DNA of 64,000 bases from Cruoricaptor ignavus (GCF_900141665.1 NZ_FQYI01000003.1:100001-164000), one strand, 5' to 3'. Shown: positions 36,210 to 46,070, counted from the stretch's first letter. The notes: a model not told the origin generated them from the sequence alone. Numbers and translations are program-made.

Positions 36210-37769
36210 ATGGCACAGGGAAAACAGACACCAAGGCAGAAGATGATAAACTTGATGTATCTGGTTTTCATCGCAATGCTTGCAATGCAGATTGATCAGG
36301 AAATTATAAGGTCTTACAGGGATACTAACCAGTCCCTTACCGATACCAGGGCTCTCACTCAGAAAAATAATACCATTTTTGAGCAGACACTTCGGGTAAA
36401 GGCACGGGATAATCAGGAATATACCGCTGCTGTTCAGCAGTATGATGGTCTGAAAGCTAAAGCTGACGCGCTAGTTGCGGAAATAGAAGGGATAAAAGCT
36501 CAGCTGAGTAAGGATGCGCAGTATAATCCTAGCCTTGATATTAGCGAGAGCTTTACCGCGCTGAACAATACAGATCCTTCCACTCAATTCTTCTTTGAAA
36601 GGGGAGATGAAGGTAAGCCTAGCAAGCAGGCAGCTTCTATGAAAGCTAAGATTGATGATTTCAGAAATTATGTGATAAGTAATTTCAGTAATAACGGCCA
36701 GATGCAGGGGGTAGTTGAGCGAGCAAAAAGTAGCGCGATGCAGACAGAATTTCAGCAACCTATTAATAACAAAAACTGGCTTCAGTACAAATTTTATAAT
36801 CAGCCGTTGATCGCCGCACTTTCCAACCTGGAAGTAATAGAATCAGCTGCAAGAGGCATCCAGACGGATGCATTGATGGTGATGCTACAGGAGAAGGTTG
36901 ATGCAAATATCCAATTCGATGCGTTTCGGGCAATTGTATCCGCGCCTACCACAGTTATCCAAGGTGAGAATGCAGTTGCTGAAGTAGCGATTGGTAATTA
37001 TTCCAGCAATGTGCCTGGACTATCTATGCCAGGGCTTACAGTGACCAATGGCGTCGGTAAAAGGCAGCTGAACACCTCATCCGTAGGGCAGCAGTCATTC
37101 AGTGGTACAATCAACTTTACGGATGCTAAAGGTAAAACATTAAGCTTGCCGTACAACCATACCTATAATGTAATTGCTGGCGCAAAAGAAGTGGCGCTGC
37201 AAAGCGGTGCATTGGTATCTGCGGATAAGATGAATGTGCTTTATCGCGGACTTCCGAATCCAGTTTCAGGATCCATCCTCGGCGCAGATAATTCTCAGAC
37301 TTCTCTTTCGGCGTCTGGCGCATCTGTGAGCGGAGGAAGAGGCAAGTGGACGGTAACGCCAACTGGCGGAAACCAGGTTACATTAACTATCTCCGGCAAG
37401 GATCCGAAAGGCAAAACAATCTCACAATCATTCCCGTTCCGCGTGAAAAATGTGCCGCCACCAGTCGGCGAGATCCGCGGACAGAGCGTGGTAAGTATGC
37501 CTGCAAGCTCAATCCCAAATCAGACTGTTTCCGTGAATATGCCTGATTTTGATTTCCCAGTTAGTTTTTCTGTAAACAGTTTTATGTTTAAGGTTCCTGG
37601 AAAGCCTGCGATGCAGGTAAGCGGCAACTCTCTCAGAAGTGTTGAGGGACTGGTGAGAAATCTTCGTTCCGGCGATATCGCTTATGTTTTTAAAATTAAT
37701 GCAACCGCTACTGGGCTTGGAAACCAGCAATTAAAAGAAATTCCGCCAGTAGTAATTAATGTCCAGTAA
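36210..37769 (+). CDS. gldM: T9SS motor protein GldM
   Basis: 519 aa. One N-terminal membrane helix (MINLMYLVFIAMLAM) starts near residue 12, followed by a long periplasmic part. It contains a helical first domain and beta-rich domains (for example QGENAVAEVAIGNYSSNVPG near residue 250 and the final PPVGEIRGQSVVSMPASSIP domain). It pairs with GldL as the rotor shaft that reaches the GldK/GldN ring. Length is normal for GldM (PorM). Confidence 0.96.
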   Translation: MAQGKQTPRQKMINLMYLVFIAMLAMQIDQEIIRSYRDTNQSLTDTRALTQKNNTIFEQTLRVKARDNQEYTAAVQQYDGLKAKADALVAEIEGIKAQLSKDAQYNPSLDISESFTALNNTDPSTQFFFERGDEGKPSKQAASMKAKIDDFRNYVISNFSNNGQMQGVVERAKSSAMQTEFQQPINNKNWLQYKFYNQPLIAALSNLEVIESAARGIQTDALMVMLQEKVDANIQFDAFRAIVSAPTTVIQGENAVAEVAIGNYSSNVPGLSMPGLTVTNGVGKRQLNTSSVGQQSFSGTINFTDAKGKTLSLPYNHTYNVIAGAKEVALQSGALVSADKMNVLYRGLPNPVSGSILGADNSQTSLSASGASVSGGRGKWTVTPTGGNQVTLTISGKDPKGKTISQSFPFRVKNVPPPVGEIRGQSVVSMPASSIPNQTVSVNMPDFDFPVSFSVNSFMFKVPGKPAMQVSGNSLRSVEGLVRNLRSGDIAYVFKINATATGLGNQQLKEIPPVVINVQ

Positions 37770-37784
37770 CATCTGGCAACAATT

Positions 37785-38717
37785 ATGAAGAAAGTATTTT
37801 TAACATTATCATTTCTGTCTTCTCTGTATTCGTTTGCACAAAATATTCTCAATGCAAAATCCCCGGCTGAATTCCGTGAAATGAGAGAACAGAATATGGC
37901 GATGAAGGGTGACTCTGCGGTATCGGTAAAGAATCAGCCGCTCAGCTATGGCTTTATAGAAGATAAAGATGTCCTGAAAAGTATGGTTGTTTGGGAAATT
38001 ATCGATATGAATGACCGTATAAATCAGCCGCTGTACCATAATTCTGACGGAATTGTAGGAGGTAGTAAGTCTCTTTATCAGCTCTTGCTTGATGGAATAA
38101 ACAATGGTGAGATTAAAGAAGTCTATGATGATGAAATGTTCACTACGAAGCTTACACCAGACCAGATCTCTGCACGCACACATAGTGAGCGTATTTCAGA
38201 CTGGCTCGTAGACAAAATAAATTCGGGAGAAAAAATTTCTGATGAAGACAGGCAGGCAGGTACCGATCGATATGAGACTAAGACAGAAAATGTAAAGCTC
38301 ATCAAAATTAAAGGGATGTGGTACATTGACCGCAGAGATTCTCAGATGAAATACAGGCTGCTCGGCATTGCAGCTATGGGTCAAGACCCTGCTACGATGG
38401 GACAATTTGGGCCGGACGGCCAGCCAATTGCCGACAGAGACGAACTCATTGATTTGTTCTGGGTGTGGTACCCTGATGCACGGGAAATCTTGGCCAATAA
38501 TGTAGTTTTCAATGGTGATAATATTTCTTCTGATATTACTTATGACGATATCCTGAACGCCCGCCGGTTTTCATCCATTATCTACAAATCCTCCAACGGG
38601 CCAGGTGACGGCGTCATTGCGAATTATATACCTCGTAATGCAGATGAACAACTTGAAGAACACGACCGGATAAAGAATAAAATTCTGGAAATGGAGAACG
38701 AAATGTGGAATTATTAA
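37785..38717 (+). CDS. gldN: T9SS ring protein GldN
   Basis: 310 aa with a signal peptide (MKKVFLTLSFLSSLYSFAQ). Family text includes SYGFIEDKDVLKSMVVWEIIDMNDRINQPLY, cut here by normal loops. The region ELIDLFWVWYPDAREILANN follows near residue 225. GldN (PorN) binds GldK in the outer-membrane-associated ring of the type IX machine. Last gene of gldKLMN; a terminator follows. Confidence 0.95.
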   Translation: MKKVFLTLSFLSSLYSFAQNILNAKSPAEFREMREQNMAMKGDSAVSVKNQPLSYGFIEDKDVLKSMVVWEIIDMNDRINQPLYHNSDGIVGGSKSLYQLLLDGINNGEIKEVYDDEMFTTKLTPDQISARTHSERISDWLVDKINSGEKISDEDRQAGTDRYETKTENVKLIKIKGMWYIDRRDSQMKYRLLGIAAMGQDPATMGQFGPDGQPIADRDELIDLFWVWYPDAREILANNVVFNGDNISSDITYDDILNARRFSSIIYKSSNGPGDGVIANYIPRNADEQLEEHDRIKNKILEMENEMWNY

Positions 38718-38738
38718 TCTTAAATTCTTGCAAAAATA

Positions 38739-38764
38739 AACCTGAGTAACCGCTCAGGTTTTTT
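38739..38764 (+). terminator. Terminator of the gldKLMN operon, abutting the next start codon
   Basis: Stem AACCTGAG / CTCAGGTT with a 6-nt loop, then T. The T-tract ends 3 nt before the ATG of the FAD oxidoreductase, so that gene has no room for its own promoter after the terminator. Confidence 0.85.
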
Positions 38765-38767
38765 CTT

Positions 38768-39799
38768 ATGACTACGGATTACATTATTGTTGGCGGCGGT
38801 TTTGCGGGGCTTTTCTTGGCTCATCAGCTCATTAAAAACGGGAAAAATTTCCAGCTGTTTTCTGACGGCAAAATTGGTGCTTCGCAAGTTTCCGCTGGCA
38901 TTGTAAATCCTGTGGTGCTGAAGAAATTCACGACCTTCTGGAAAGCGCAGGAACAGATTGTGCATTTGCAAAAAACGATGCTCGAAATTGCGGAATATAC
39001 CGGTGAAAATTTTTTGGTGAATGAGCAGGTTTACAGGATTTTTCACGATGAGAAGGAAAAAGAAATCTGGCAGAAGAAAAGAGAGCAGCCGGATTTGCAG
39101 AATTTTCTTTCATCCGAATTTGTTGATTTTCAAATTGTTAGCAATCCATTTGCCACGGGAAAAGTTTTACAATCTGCAAGATTGAATGTGAAAGGTTTTT
39201 TTCAAGGAATGCAGGATTTTCTCAGGAAAAATAATTTTCTCATCGAAGAAACTTTTGATTATGAAAAACTTAATCCCGAAAATTCTACTTACGGAAATCT
39301 AAAATTTAGCAAAATTATTTTTGCGGAAGGCATTGCAGCAAGGCAAAATCGATTCTTTAAAAATTTGCCCATCGTCCCGAACAAAGGCCATCACTTGCTG
39401 GTGAAATTTCCTGAGCCGCTGAATTTATCGGCAACTTTGAAGAAGAAACATTTTCTTTTTTCGGTGGATGAAAATATATTCTATTACGGTGGAACTTATG
39501 ACCGCGAAAATCTTGGTAATTCGATTGATGAAGCCGCAATTTCCCAATTGAAAAACGGGCTTTCGGAAATTTATGACGGTAGCTTTGAAATCATCGAAAA
39601 AAAATTTGGCTTCCGCCCAACTGTGAAAGACCGCAGGCCGATTTTGGGAAGGCATCCAGTTTACCGCAACCTATTCATTTTCAATGGGCTTGGTGCCAGA
39701 GGCATTCTGAACGCCAGCTATTTCTCGCAACATCTTTTTGATTTGGCGGAAAACGGAACTGCGCTTCCGCAAGAAATTGATTTGCGGCGGTTTACATAA
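38768..39799 (+). CDS. FAD-dependent oxidoreductase (DAO family)
   Basis: 343 aa. N-terminal FAD motif YIIVGGGFAGLFLAHQLIKNG at residues 5-25, here interrupted by normal variation. ASQVSAGIVNPVVLKKFT follows, and the C-terminal DAO signature is KFGFRPTVKDRRPILGRHP then NGLGARGILNASYFS. Family members oxidise amino acids or similar amines; the substrate is unknown. It starts 3 nt after the gldN terminator and is convergent with porX. Confidence 0.85.
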   Translation: MTTDYIIVGGGFAGLFLAHQLIKNGKNFQLFSDGKIGASQVSAGIVNPVVLKKFTTFWKAQEQIVHLQKTMLEIAEYTGENFLVNEQVYRIFHDEKEKEIWQKKREQPDLQNFLSSEFVDFQIVSNPFATGKVLQSARLNVKGFFQGMQDFLRKNNFLIEETFDYEKLNPENSTYGNLKFSKIIFAEGIAARQNRFFKNLPIVPNKGHHLLVKFPEPLNLSATLKKKHFLFSVDENIFYYGGTYDRENLGNSIDEAAISQLKNGLSEIYDGSFEIIEKKFGFRPTVKDRRPILGRHPVYRNLFIFNGLGARGILNASYFSQHLFDLAENGTALPQEIDLRRFT

Positions 39800-39831
39800 A
39801 AAACCGGAAAAGATCCTGAGACTTTTTCCGG
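39798..39831 (-). terminator. Terminator of porX
   Basis: On the minus strand stem CCGGAAAA / TTTTCCGG with a 12-nt loop is followed by a T-run. It also lies just past the FAD oxidoreductase stop. Confidence 0.8.
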
Positions 39832-39863
39832 CTTCTACAAAAACAAATAAACTATGAAAAAAA

Positions 39864-41408
39864 CTACTTAGGTTCCAGGATTGCAATCGGGATGATGCAC
39901 TCTTCCAGCGAAATTCCGCCGTGCTGATAGGTATTCCGGTAATAATTCACGAAGTGGTTGTAATTTTTCGGGTAGGCAAGGAAGGTGTTGTTCTTCGCGA
40001 AAATGTACTTCGAGCTCAGGTTGCCTTTCGGCAGAAACAGCTTCTCAGGCTGAGTAACCGCCCAAACTTCCTTCTCATCATATGTCAAACTGCGGCCGGT
40101 TTTGTAGCGGATGTTCGTGGAAGTCTCACGATCGCCCACAACCTGACTTGGTTTTTTCACATAAATCATACCATGATCTGTGGTGATTACCAGCCTGAAA
40201 CCGCCTTCAGCAGCCAGCCTCACAAGTTTTACTATGGATGAATTTTCAAACCAGTTGTAAGTGAGCGAGCGGAAAGTTTTATCGTCCCTAATCAATTGAT
40301 CCACAATTACATTGTCCGTTTTTGCGTGCGAAAGTATGTCGATAAAGTTGTAAACTATCGTGAGCAAATCGTACTTTTTGTGCTGGTTGAAATCCTCAAA
40401 AACCTTGCGCTCAAAATCAGCATTTAGGATTTTGATGTACTTTCTCGTCTTCGCCGAAAGCCCTAGCCGCTTCATCTGGTCGTCCAGAAATTCCTTCTCG
40501 TACTCGTTTTTATTGCCGTCCTCATTATCGTTGAACCACTTGTCCGGAAAGCGTTTTTCAATTTCCGACGGCAACAGCCCGGCGAAGAAAGAATTCCGTG
40601 CATATTGCGTAGCCGTAGGAAGAATTGAGTAATAATAATCTTCCGAAATCTTGTTGTAATACCGCGTGAAAAGCGGCTCTATCATCTTCCATTGGTCGTA
40701 GCGCAAGTTGTCAATCACCAGCAGAAGCACCTTGTCGCGCTCAATTTCCGGCTTCACTTTTTCTTTGAAAAGCGTGTGGCTCATCAGAGGCTTGTCATCG
40801 GTATGAAGCCAGTTTTCGTAATTTTTTTCGATAAATTTTGCGAATTGTATATTGGCCTCTTCCTTTTGCGATTGCAGTAAAGCCGCGAATTCACTATCGA
40901 AAACATTATCGAAGCGGATTTCCCAGTTTAGGATTTTTTTATAATAATCCGCCCATTCCTGATAATCTCGCAAATATCCCAGTTCCATCGAAAGGTTGCG
41001 GAATTCCTGCCTATATTCTTCAATGGTTTTTTGCTCCACCAGCGTATCTTCCTGCAAATTTTTCTTCAAAGAAAGAAGAATTTGATTAGGATTTACCGGT
41101 TTCAAAATATAATCCGCAATTTGCGAGCCGATGGCCTGCTCCATAATGTGCTCTTCCTCATTCTTCGTCACCATCACGATTTTCACGGCAGCATCCTTCG
41201 CCTTTATCATCGGTATTGCCTCTATGCCGCCAATTCCCGGCATATTTTCATCCAGCAGGGCCAGCGAGAAATGCTGCTCATCCAGCAAATCCAGCGCATC
41301 ATTCACATTGTTCACAGGCGTTACCTGGTAGCCCTTTCTTTCAAGGAACACAATGTGCGGCTTCAGCAGATCCACTTCATCATCTATCCATAAAATCTTT
41401 CCCGACAT
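39864..41408 (-). CDS. porX: T9SS response regulator PorX with PglZ domain
   Basis: 514 aa. N-terminal receiver domain: ILWIDDEVDLL, phospho-acceptor Asp53 in ALLDENMPGIGG, VMVTKNEEE and the Lys in YILKPVNPNQ. The C-terminal PglZ-type alkaline-phosphatase-like domain shows LLVIDNLRYDQWK near residue 210, TATQYARNSFFAG (catalytic Thr expected) and TTDHGMIYVKKP near residue 425. PorX controls T9SS genes and is itself a zinc-dependent oligonucleotide phosphodiesterase in studied relatives. No histidine kinase neighbour is visible here. Confidence 0.95.
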   Translation of the reverse strand: MSGKILWIDDEVDLLKPHIVFLERKGYQVTPVNNVNDALDLLDEQHFSLALLDENMPGIGGIEAIPMIKAKDAAVKIVMVTKNEEEHIMEQAIGSQIADYILKPVNPNQILLSLKKNLQEDTLVEQKTIEEYRQEFRNLSMELGYLRDYQEWADYYKKILNWEIRFDNVFDSEFAALLQSQKEEANIQFAKFIEKNYENWLHTDDKPLMSHTLFKEKVKPEIERDKVLLLVIDNLRYDQWKMIEPLFTRYYNKISEDYYYSILPTATQYARNSFFAGLLPSEIEKRFPDKWFNDNEDGNKNEYEKEFLDDQMKRLGLSAKTRKYIKILNADFERKVFEDFNQHKKYDLLTIVYNFIDILSHAKTDNVIVDQLIRDDKTFRSLTYNWFENSSIVKLVRLAAEGGFRLVITTDHGMIYVKKPSQVVGDRETSTNIRYKTGRSLTYDEKEVWAVTQPEKLFLPKGNLSSKYIFAKNNTFLAYPKNYNHFVNYYRNTYQHGGISLEECIIPIAILEPK

Positions 41409-41516
41409 CTGTTTTTCAAAAAATTAAGCTCAAAATTACGCAGAAATCTTCCTAAGATTTTTGTAAATTTTTTGATGGATTAGTTAAAAATAGTTAAGGT
41501 TGATTTTCAAAAGGAG

Positions 41517-41546
41517 GAGCCAGGGCAAAAGTAAAATGGCAAAAGT
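41517..41546 (+). repeat. Dispersed intergenic repeat, copy A
   Basis: GAGCCAG followed by an AAAGTAAAAnGGCAAAAGT block. A near-identical block lies at 46078-46106 (copy B), upstream of the PemK-type module. Both are intergenic. Confidence 0.5.
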
Positions 41547-41548
41547 GC

Positions 41549-41556
41549 TACCTTTG
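41549..41556 (+). promoter_or_regulatory. -7 promoter box TACCTTTG before the HD gene
   Basis: Perfect TAnnTTTG, 39 nt before the TTG start. It overlaps a GGAGG at 41556-41560, so only one of the two can be used as a promoter and a ribosome site on the same transcript. Confidence 0.4.
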
Positions 41557-41569
41557 GAGGATTACAAGA

Positions 41570-41599
41570 ATGAAAACTACTAAAATCTTTCCGCGTTGA
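41570..41599 (+). CDS. Possible 9-codon leader peptide overlapping the HD gene start
   Basis: ATG to TGA encodes MKTTKIFPR. Its stop overlaps the TTG start of the HD gene (TTGA). A GGAGG sits 9 nt upstream, rare in this genome. Translation is unproven; it could couple or gate HD translation. Confidence 0.3.
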   Translation: MKTTKIFPR

Positions 41600-42804
41600 A
41601 CAAACTCAAAATCATCAACGACCCGGTGCATGGCTTCATCAGGATTCCGCACGAAATCCTGTTCGATGTTATCGAGCATCCGTACTTCCAAAGGCTGCGG
41701 AGAATCGGGCAAACCGGCCTGCTCAGCCTGATTTTTCCGGGAGCTACGCACACAAGGTTTCATCACGCCATCGGAGCGATGCACCTGATGCATCAATCTT
41801 TGGAGACGCTGAAAATCAAAGGGATAGAGATTTCGCGGGAAGAAGAAATCGCGGCACTTTTAGCGATTTTGTTGCACGATATTGGGCACGGTCCATTCTC
41901 TCACGCCTTGGAGAATGTGCTGATGAACAGCTGGCATCACGAGAAACTTTCGCTGATTTTAATGCAGGAAATCAACCGTGAATTCAGCGGTGAGCTGAGC
42001 CTTGCCATCGAAATGTTTCAGGGAAAATACCACCGCAATTTCTTCAATCAATTAGTGTCTTCCCAATTGGATGTGGACCGGCTGGATTACTTGAAGCGCG
42101 ATAGTTTTTACACCGGCGTTGCGGAAGGAAATGTGAATACGCAGCGCATCATTTCGATGATGAATGTCTCTGAAAATGAATTAGTTGTGGATGCGAAAGG
42201 CATCTATTCCATCGAGAATTTTCTCACGGCAAGGATGTTTATGTACTGGCAGGTTTACTTCCACAAAACCGCGGCGCTTTCCGAAAGACTTTTGGTGAAA
42301 ATTTTAGGCAGAGCAAAATTTTTGGCGAAAAGCGGCCAAGACGTTCCTGCGCCGGAAAATCTGCAATATTTTCTGCAAAAAATCGATGAGAATTTAACGA
42401 AGGAAGACATCGAAAAATTCACTTTGCTGGATGATAATGATGTAACAATGGCGATGAAACTTTGGCAAAATCATCCGGATGCTGTGCTGTCTTATTTCTG
42501 TAAAGCGGTGATACAGAGGAGGTTACCGAAAACTAAAATACAATCGAAACCTTTTCCACAGGAATTGATCTCGGAAAAAATAAAGGAAGCTGATGTGTTT
42601 TTCGGCGAAGGTTTGGGCAGGCATTTCGTAGAAGAAATTTCGCGCAGCCTTTTGCCATACAATAAGGAAGAAAAACCGATATGGCTTCTGCTGAAAAACG
42701 GCAGGAAAATCCGCCTGGAAGATTCTGAAAATCAGATACTTTCATCATCCATCACTACGGAAACCACGAAGCATATCCTGTATTTTCCGCGGGAAATTTC
42801 CTGA
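41596..42804 (+). CDS. HD domain phosphohydrolase, SAMHD1-like
   Basis: 402 aa. Opens with LKIINDPVHGFIRIP, typical for this family, then HPYFQRLRRIGQTG. Metal-binding histidines are in HTRFHHAIGAMHLM and LLHDIGHGPFSHALE, and the Asp is in QLDVDRLDYLKRD. The family includes dNTP triphosphohydrolases and other nucleotide hydrolases. The start must be TTG 41596, since no ATG precedes the conserved N-terminus. The next gene is lpxD, 56 nt away with its own promoter. Confidence 0.9.
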   Translation: MNKLKIINDPVHGFIRIPHEILFDVIEHPYFQRLRRIGQTGLLSLIFPGATHTRFHHAIGAMHLMHQSLETLKIKGIEISREEEIAALLAILLHDIGHGPFSHALENVLMNSWHHEKLSLILMQEINREFSGELSLAIEMFQGKYHRNFFNQLVSSQLDVDRLDYLKRDSFYTGVAEGNVNTQRIISMMNVSENELVVDAKGIYSIENFLTARMFMYWQVYFHKTAALSERLLVKILGRAKFLAKSGQDVPAPENLQYFLQKIDENLTKEDIEKFTLLDDNDVTMAMKLWQNHPDAVLSYFCKAVIQRRLPKTKIQSKPFPQELISEKIKEADVFFGEGLGRHFVEEISRSLLPYNKEEKPIWLLLKNGRKIRLEDSENQILSSSITTETTKHILYFPREIS

Positions 42805-42846
42805 CCGAAAATTTTGCGAAAACCGCACGGAATTAATGCAAATTTC

Positions 42847-42854
42847 TATCTTTG
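42847..42854 (+). promoter_or_regulatory. -7 promoter box TATCTTTG for the lpx operon
   Basis: Perfect TAnnTTTG, only 6 nt before the lpxD ATG at 42861, implying a leaderless or nearly leaderless mRNA. Confidence 0.6.
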
Positions 42855-42860
42855 CAAGAT

Positions 42861-43889
42861 ATGGAATTTACGGCTGGGCAAATTGCGTCTTTTATCGGCG
42901 GCAAAGTTATTGGCGATGAGAACGCGCGGATTACCGGTGTTTACCCGATTGAGCAGGCAATGCCAAACGGCTTGTCATTCATTGCGCAGGAAAAATTTCT
43001 GCCACTTTTGAAGGACACGGAGTGTTCCGTAGTCATAGTTTCCGAGAAATTCATCGGCGAAGAAAAATTCCGTCCCACACTGATTTTGGTGGATGACGCT
43101 TACCTTGCCGTGCAGCAGCTGATGAAAATTTACGCGCAAAATAAGCCGCAGAAAACCGGCATAGAAGCCAATTCGTCCGTTGCTGAAACAGCACAGATTG
43201 GTGAAAATGTTTACATCGGAAGTTTTAGCTATGTTTCGGAAAAAGTTAAAATAGGAGATGATTCTCAAATTTATCCGCAGGTTTTTATTGGGAATAATGT
43301 GAAAATCGGAAGGAATTGCATTATTTACAGCGGGGTTTCCATTTGTGATTATTCTGTGATTGGTGATAATTGCATCATCCATTCCAACACGGTGATTGGT
43401 GCGGATGGTTTCGGTTTTCAGCCTACGGAAAAAGGCTTCGAGAAAATTCCGCAGCTTGGAAATGTGGTAATTGCCGATGATGTGGAAATCGGTGCCAACT
43501 GCACGATTGACCGCGGAACCATAGGCTCTACGATTATCGGCAAAGGTACGAAAATCGACAACCTGATACAGATTGCGCACAATGTACGCATCGGCGAAAA
43601 TAATGTTATAGCAGCGCAGGCAGGAATTGCAGGCTCTGCCACGATTGGTGATTGGAACCAGATTGGCGGGCAAAGCGGAATCGTAGGCCATATTAAAATT
43701 GGAAACCAGGTGAAAATTCAGGCGCAAAGCGGCGTGAATAATAATGTGAACGACGGCGAAATCATTTACGGTTCGCCTGCGTTTTCTGCTGGAGATTTCC
43801 GCAGAAATTATGTGCATTTCAGAAATTTCACGGAAATCGTAAAAAGAATTGAAAATCTTGAAAAAAACGCAAAACACAGCGATGAGTGA
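42861..43889 (+). CDS. lpxD: UDP-3-O-acylglucosamine N-acyltransferase, copy 1
   Basis: 342 aa; adds the N-linked hydroxyacyl chain in lipid A synthesis. N-terminal uridine-binding domain ([20 protein letters not shown]), then a left-handed beta-helix with many hexapeptide repeats (residues about 105-300) such as [18 protein letters not shown]. Catalytic His is in [14 protein letters not shown] 42861 is taken over the TTG reading at 42852, which lies in the promoter. The end overlaps lpxC by 8 nt. Confidence 0.95.
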   Translation: MEFTAGQIASFIGGKVIGDENARITGVYPIEQAMPNGLSFIAQEKFLPLLKDTECSVVIVSEKFIGEEKFRPTLILVDDAYLAVQQLMKIYAQNKPQKTGIEANSSVAETAQIGENVYIGSFSYVSEKVKIGDDSQIYPQVFIGNNVKIGRNCIIYSGVSICDYSVIGDNCIIHSNTVIGADGFGFQPTEKGFEKIPQLGNVVIADDVEIGANCTIDRGTIGSTIIGKGTKIDNLIQIAHNVRIGENNVIAAQAGIAGSATIGDWNQIGGQSGIVGHIKIGNQVKIQAQSGVNNNVNDGEIIYGSPAFSAGDFRRNYVHFRNFTEIVKRIENLEKNAKHSDE

Positions 43890-45282
43890 CAAGCAGAAAA
43901 CCCTTGCCAAAGAAGCCGAGCTGAAAGGCGTAGGGCTGCATACGGGCAAAGAAGTGAGAATGACGCTGAAACCTGCAGCGGAAAATACGGGCTTAGTTTT
44001 CGTGCGCACCGATCTGGAAGGGCATCCAAGAGTGGAGGCCGATGTGAATTTCGTGACGACTACAGAGCGCGGAACCACGCTGGAAAAAAACGGCGTGCGC
44101 ATACAAACCTGCGAACATCTGCTCGCCGCCTTGGTAGGCTGCGATGTGGATAATGCCATCATCGAAATGGACAGCGCAGAGCCGCCGATTCTGGACGGTT
44201 CGTCAAAATTTTTCGTGGAAGCCATTGAAAATGCTGGAGTTATAGAGCAGGATGCAGAGCGCGAATATTTTGTGGTGAAGGAAGTAATGCAGTACATCAA
44301 TCCGGAATCTGGTTCTGAATTAACCATCATTCCTTCCGAAAAATACGAAGTAACAACGATGGTGGATTTCGGCACGAAAGTTCTGGGAACGCAGAATGCC
44401 ACGCTGAAAGATATTTCGGAATTTAAAACGGAAATCGCTTCGGCAAGGACTTTCAGCTTCCTGCACGAAATAGAAATGCTACTGGATGCAGGCCTGATAA
44501 AAGGCGGCGACCTGACGAATGCCATCGTTTATGTGGATAAAGAGCTGACCGACGAAACGGCGCAGAAGTTGAAAAAAGCGTTTAACAAAGAAGATGTTTC
44601 CATCCATCCAAACGGTGTTTTGGATAATTTAACCTTGAAATATCCGAACGAAGCGGCACGGCACAAATTGCTGGATGTAGTGGGAGATTTGGCCTTAGCC
44701 GGCGTAAAACTGAAGGGCAGGGTGATTGCCAATAAGCCTGGCCACTTCGTAAATACGCAATTTGCGAAGCTTCTGAACCGGCAATGGAAGCAGGAAAAGA
44801 AAAAAAGCGTGCCGCAGTTTGACCTGAGTGCAGAGCCGCTTTACGACATCAAGGGTGTGATGAGAATGCTGCCGCACCGTCCGCCGTTTTTGCTCATAGA
44901 TAAAATTCTGGAACTTACAGAAACAATGGCAGTGGGCGTAAAAAATGTAACGATGAATGAGCCATTCTTCGTAGGGCATTTTCCGGAAGAGCCTGTGATG
45001 CCGGGCGTTCTGCTCATCGAAGCAATGGCGCAAACTGGCGGTATCTTTGTGCTGGCCGGTGTTCCGGATCCGGAAAACTATTCCACCTACTTTATGAAGA
45101 TGGATAATGTGAAGTTCAAGAAAAAAGTAGTGCCGGGCGATACCGTAGTTTTCCGCATCGAGCTGCTGGAGCCTATTCGCCGAGGAATAGTGCAGATGCA
45201 CGGCGAAGGTTTCGTGGGCGAAAATCTGGTGGTGGAAGCAGACCTGATGGCACAGGTCATAAAAAATAAAAATATCGAGTGA
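43882..45282 (+). CDS. lpxC/fabZ: Fused UDP-3-O-acyl-GlcNAc deacetylase / 3-hydroxyacyl-ACP dehydratase
   Basis: 466 aa, two enzymes in one chain. LpxC (residues 1-310): [34 protein letters not shown] (zinc His), and [10 protein letters not shown] near the end. FabZ (about 325-466): [35 protein letters not shown] (catalytic His and Glu). LpxC commits to lipid A and FabZ feeds fatty-acid elongation, so the fusion fixes their ratio. The fusion is usual in Bacteroidota. Overlaps both neighbours. Confidence 0.97.
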   Translation: MSDKQKTLAKEAELKGVGLHTGKEVRMTLKPAAENTGLVFVRTDLEGHPRVEADVNFVTTTERGTTLEKNGVRIQTCEHLLAALVGCDVDNAIIEMDSAEPPILDGSSKFFVEAIENAGVIEQDAEREYFVVKEVMQYINPESGSELTIIPSEKYEVTTMVDFGTKVLGTQNATLKDISEFKTEIASARTFSFLHEIEMLLDAGLIKGGDLTNAIVYVDKELTDETAQKLKKAFNKEDVSIHPNGVLDNLTLKYPNEAARHKLLDVVGDLALAGVKLKGRVIANKPGHFVNTQFAKLLNRQWKQEKKKSVPQFDLSAEPLYDIKGVMRMLPHRPPFLLIDKILELTETMAVGVKNVTMNEPFFVGHFPEEPVMPGVLLIEAMAQTGGIFVLAGVPDPENYSTYFMKMDNVKFKKKVVPGDTVVFRIELLEPIRRGIVQMHGEGFVGENLVVEADLMAQVIKNKNIE

Positions 45283-46070
45283 TGGTGCATCAGCTGGCTG
45301 CCGTGGACAAGCGTGCGAAAATCGGGAAAAATGTGGTGGTAGAACCTTTTACCACGATTGCTGCAGATGTGGAAATAGGCAGCGGAACCTGGATAGGGCC
45401 AAATGTGACGATAATGGACGGCGCGAGAATCGGGGAGAACTGCCGGATTTTTCCGGGAACGGTGATTGCCGCAATTCCGCAGGATTTGAAATTTGACGGC
45501 GAGGAATCTCAGGTAATCATCGGTAATAACACCACGATTCGTGAATGCGTAACCGTGAACCGCGGAACGAAGGCGCTGGGCTACACGAAAGTTGGCAACA
45601 ACTGCCTGATTATGGCGACTTCGCACATTGCGCACGATTGTGTTTTGGGCGATAATGTAATCATCGTGAACGGCTGCGGAATTGCAGGCCATGTGGAAAT
45701 TGGCGATTTCACAATTCTGGGCGGGCTTTCGGCGGTGCACCAGTTTGGGAAAATCGGGAAGCATGTGATGGTTTCTGGCGGAACCTTGGTGCGGAAGGAC
45801 ATTCCGCCGTATGTAAAGGTGGCGAGAGAACCGATGAGCTATGCAGGCATTAATTCCGTAGGGCTTCGCCGGAGAGGTTTTACTAATGAGAAAATTTTTG
45901 AAATCCAGAAAATTTACCGCTACATTTTCCAGATGAAAATGAATGTAACGCAGGCTATGTCCTTCATTGAAAAGGAAATGCTGCCCACCGCAGAGCGCGA
46001 CGAAATTTTGGAATTCATCAAAAATTCACCAAGGGGAATTGTGAAGGGCTATGGCTCGGCGAAAGAGTGA
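45282..46070 (+). CDS. lpxA: Acyl-ACP--UDP-GlcNAc O-acyltransferase
   Basis: 262 aa; first acylation of lipid A synthesis. Left-handed beta-helix repeats run from residue 10 (AKIGKNVVVEPFTTI) to about 185. Catalytic His is in MATSHIAHDCVLGD. The C-terminal helical domain begins NSVGLRRRGFTNEKI, typical for LpxA. The ATG shares its A with the lpxC-fabZ stop (TGATG). Confidence 0.96.
   Translation: MVHQLAAVDKRAKIGKNVVVEPFTTIAADVEIGSGTWIGPNVTIMDGARIGENCRIFPGTVIAAIPQDLKFDGEESQVIIGNNTTIRECVTVNRGTKALGYTKVGNNCLIMATSHIAHDCVLGDNVIIVNGCGIAGHVEIGDFTILGGLSAVHQFGKIGKHVMVSGGTLVRKDIPPYVKVAREPMSYAGINSVGLRRRGFTNEKIFEIQKIYRYIFQMKMNVTQAMSFIEKEMLPTAERDEILEFIKNSPRGIVKGYGSAKE

Noticed and set aside
42975-44525. 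516-codon open frame antisense to lpxD and lpxC/fabZ
   Set aside because: Shadow of two strongly recognised genes; its composition follows the reverse complement of hexapeptide repeats.
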